A stretch of 15,126 nt of DNA from Dehalococcoidia bacterium UBA1151 (lineage in GTDB: Bacteria; Chloroflexota; Dehalococcoidia; Lucifugimonadales; Lucifugimonadaceae), in assembly GCA_002311865.1 (NCBI GenBank), contig DBZV01000030.1:7613-22738 (forward strand). Direction: 5' to 3'. A program made the translations under genes and the position numbers. Shown piece by piece: positions 13,537 through 15,126 of the stretch. The notes under the pieces are model-generated. The model saw only the letters and a program-made list of their open reading frames with translations, searched no databases and was not told where the DNA came from. The first letter of the stretch is position 1; each line of letters starts with the position of its first letter.

Positions 13537-14219
13537 TCTGCTGCCTTCACCAATTGAGCTACCTCGTCTACAACCTCTTCCAGTGATTTTCCGTCGCTAC
13601 TGACCGAAATACTATCGTCAGCGGGCCGCAACGGGGACGCTTCACGTTCGGAGTCCAATACATCGCGCGCCTTCAGATCGGTCACGATCTCGTCGAAGTT
13701 CTGCCGGATGCCTGAGGATCTGTTCTGCTCAAAGCGGCGCCTGGCACGCTCTTCGGCACTGGCCGTCAGGTAAATCTTAAGCTCGGCATCTGGCAGTACG
13801 ACGGTACCAATATCGCGGCCGACCATCACGATCTGATCGTCTCCGGCAATGTCCCGTTGCATCTGGACCATCAGTTGGCGGACAACAGGCAAGGCAGCCA
13901 CAGTAGAGACGCCGTGGTCCACCTCAGGACTTCGCAACGAGTCCGTCTCATCCGCCCCAAGAATGAATACTCTGAAATCACCAGCGTCATCGAACACGAA
14001 TTCCAGCACGCTCTCCTCGATGGAATGAACGATCGTCGCTTCGTCAGTAAACGCGACCCCCTGCAATTGGGCCATGCGGGTTGCTGCTCTGTACATGATC
14101 CCGGTATCGAAAAACCTGAAGCCAAACCGGGTTGCAACCAGCTTGCCAGTGGTGGTCTTGCCAGACCCGGCAGGACCGTCTATCGCTATGCGCGTGTTTG
14201 CCTCCTCCGCGCCACTCAT
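13533..14219 (-). CDS. cmk: Cytidylate kinase
   Basis: A 228-residue P-loop kinase that phosphorylates CMP and dCMP with ATP in nucleotide salvage and lipid-precursor supply. Motifs are IAIDGPAGSGKTTTGK (P-loop, about 11-26), FFDTGIMYRA (about 37-45, a nucleotide-binding motif of bacterial Cmk), VGRDIGTVVLPDAELKIYLTAS (about 133-154) and RDVLDSEREASPLRPADD (about 185-202, the lid and CMP-binding region). I used ATG 14219; a GTG directly before it (14222) would add one residue, and neither has a strong ribosome site. It is the first gene of the minus-strand cmk-plsC-glmS group and overlaps plsC by four bases. The length is normal for the family. Confidence 0.95.
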   Translation of the reverse strand: MSGAEEANTRIAIDGPAGSGKTTTGKLVATRFGFRFFDTGIMYRAATRMAQLQGVAFTDEATIVHSIEESVLEFVFDDAGDFRVFILGADETDSLRSPEVDHGVSTVAALPVVRQLMVQMQRDIAGDDQIVMVGRDIGTVVLPDAELKIYLTASAEERARRRFEQNRSSGIRQNFDEIVTDLKARDVLDSEREASPLRPADDSISVSSDGKSLEEVVDEVAQLVKAAE

Positions 14220-14495
14220 CACTGCTCACACCAATTCCAATGAGCAAAGTCGGCGTTATAAGTAATGATGCCCGAAGAATTCCGGGAACACAAAGTTGCG
14301 CAAAATACCTAATTAACGCGATCTTAACGACTCGCGTGGTGGCATGAACTGGCTGTGACCTATGCTAAACTTTCGTCGATTTACTGACAGGTTAGCGAGA
14401 AAAACATTTCGGCTGATCCGACGCTAATTCACGGGACCTACAGGGCTCCTTCCAAGCAGTAGCTGGCCAATCAGTAGCTGGAACGGAAACGCACG
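14220..14495. promoter_or_regulatory. Divergent intergenic region between cmk and the cvpA-like gene
   Basis: This AT-richer stretch must drive cmk leftwards and the CvpA-family gene rightwards. On the minus strand TATAAC (complement of 14254-14259) is a possible -10 for cmk, with no good -35. On the plus strand GTGGCA (14339-14344), 16 bases and TATGCT (14361-14366) form a weak candidate. TTGCGCAA (14296-14303) is a short palindrome, and TTAGCG (14392-14397) with CGCTAA (14422-14427) is a loose inverted repeat. None of these is firm. Confidence 0.35.
14457..14481 (+). repeat. 10-bp direct repeat CAGTAGCTGG just upstream of the cvpA-like gene
   Basis: CAGTAGCTGG occurs at 14457-14466 and 14472-14481 with the 5-base spacer CCAAT (period 15). 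The second copy ends immediately before the ribosome site region of the gene starting at 14496. It could be a local duplication or a protein-binding site in the 5' untranslated region. Confidence 0.45.
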
Positions 14496-15126
14496 ATGAA
14501 CGCATTCGACTGGATTCTTGTGGCCATATGGGTGGTTTTGCTTCTTTGGGGCATCAAAACCGGCTTCGTCAAGGCCCTCTTTGTGGCGGTCGCAATTTTC
14601 GTTGCGTTCATCATCACCGGTCGAATCGCTCCCGAGATTTCTGCCATTCTCACGACATCAGAATTCAGTGAAGCAATTGGCGACTCCGTAATCTACTGGG
14701 TTACTTTTGCCGTCGCTCTGTTTGCGGCCAACTTTGTCCTGAGCAAGATACAAGGCATCATCAACACGGTAATGACACGGATGATGCTGGGGCCAGTCGA
14801 CAAGCTCGCGGGTATGGCGATGGGTGGTGTGCTGGGTCTGTTATTTACCATCGCGTTCGTCATGACAAGCGCCAGCTACGCCATTGGCGCCGTGGCACTT
14901 CCAGATGATCGATTCGCCGGACAGGAGAAGGTGGCCGAGCAACTGGCCAACTCCACTATCGTTCCTTTCTACGTCAGCGTATGGGACATTCTGCCAGCTG
15001 ACTCATTTGGTCTCATTCCAGCCGAATATTCAGATGCGATGGACCAGTTGGATGGCGTCATTGAGTTCTCCGACATCACAGACGCGCTAACTGGAGACCA
15101 GGTCCTTGATTTCGTAAAGGACAGGG
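14496..15126 (+). CDS. CvpA-family membrane protein, 5' part
   Basis: The frame from ATG 14496 stays open to the window edge, about 210 codons without a stop, so the 3' end is missing. CGGAA at 14484-14488 is a plausible ribosome site 7 bases upstream. The start, MNAFDWILVAIWVVLLLWGIKTGFVKALF, has the layout of the CvpA (colicin V production) family: an Asp near the N-terminus, a first membrane helix, then a Gly-x-x-x-Gly turn. Further hydrophobic helices lie at about residues 27-45, 65-85 and 107-130, giving four membrane segments. The region after residue 130 is soluble and acidic. CvpA proteins are inner-membrane proteins linked to envelope stress and colicin export in enteric bacteria; the role outside them is unclear. 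The assignment rests on the overall pattern, without catalytic residues to check. Confidence 0.75.
   Translation, partial: MNAFDWILVAIWVVLLLWGIKTGFVKALFVAVAIFVAFIITGRIAPEISAILTTSEFSEAIGDSVIYWVTFAVALFAANFVLSKIQGIINTVMTRMMLGPVDKLAGMAMGGVLGLLFTIAFVMTSASYAIGAVALPDDRFAGQEKVAEQLANSTIVPFYVSVWDILPADSFGLIPAEYSDAMDQLDGVIEFSDITDALTGDQVLDFVKDR

Noticed and set aside
14296..14303. TTGCGCAA palindrome in the cmk/cvpA-like intergenic region as an operator
   Set aside because: An 8-bp palindrome is short enough to occur by chance and no second copy or clear promoter geometry supports it.
1..15126. Mobile element, CRISPR array, phage or defence system
   Set aside because: No transposase, integrase, regularly spaced repeats, tRNA attachment site or nuclease/defence genes were seen. 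The genes are ordinary housekeeping and biosynthetic ones apart from the unknown lipoprotein and RDD protein.

Overview
The window looks like a piece of a bacterial chromosome of moderately high G+C, tightly packed with housekeeping and biosynthetic genes. No phage, plasmid, insertion-sequence or CRISPR signal was seen, and no rRNA or tRNA. A tRNA-sensing T-box leader, a lipoprotein with a Pro/Thr/Ala linker and a split trp operon with two trpE-type genes would suit a Chloroflexota (Dehalococcoidia/SAR202-like) genome or a related lineage. That placement is an inference from gene style only and is weak.

Layout. (1) 1-840 is the 3' half of groEL, followed by a strong, probably bidirectional terminator (868-900). 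(2) 922-2574 (minus) encodes a large lipoprotein of unknown function with an A-B-B'-A' internal domain duplication. (3) 2575-3083 is a regulatory region: a 10-bp direct repeat, a candidate promoter and a complete transcriptional T-box riboswitch specific for tRNA-Trp (UGG specifier, UGGC acceptor bulge, antiterminator/terminator switch). (4) 3084-10950 (plus) is one long gene run: trpS, a 17-codon leader ORF with one Trp codon, trpE, a second trpE/pabB-type gene, trpG, trpD, trpC, trpF and a zinc-ribbon/RDD membrane protein. Almost every junction overlaps by 1-8 bases. trpB and trpA are absent from the run. (5) 10952-14219 (minus) is cmk-plsC-glmS, converging on the trp run with a single base between stop codons. 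(6) 14220-14495 is a divergent intergenic region, followed by the 5' part of a CvpA-family membrane protein running off the window.

How it fits together. TrpS charges tRNA-Trp. TrpE/TrpG, TrpD, TrpF and TrpC carry chorismate to indole-3-glycerol phosphate. The T-box senses uncharged tRNA-Trp and should raise transcription of trpS and, by read-through, the whole trp run. The most interesting spot is the 85-base trpS-trpE gap. There a leader ORF begins at an ATGA overlap with the trpS stop, contains a Trp codon, and ends inside the left arm of a perfect 9-bp inverted repeat whose right arm contains the trpE Shine-Dalgarno sequence. This suggests a second, ribosome-mediated translational control of trpE stacked on the T-box. 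It is a prediction from sequence, not a demonstrated mechanism.
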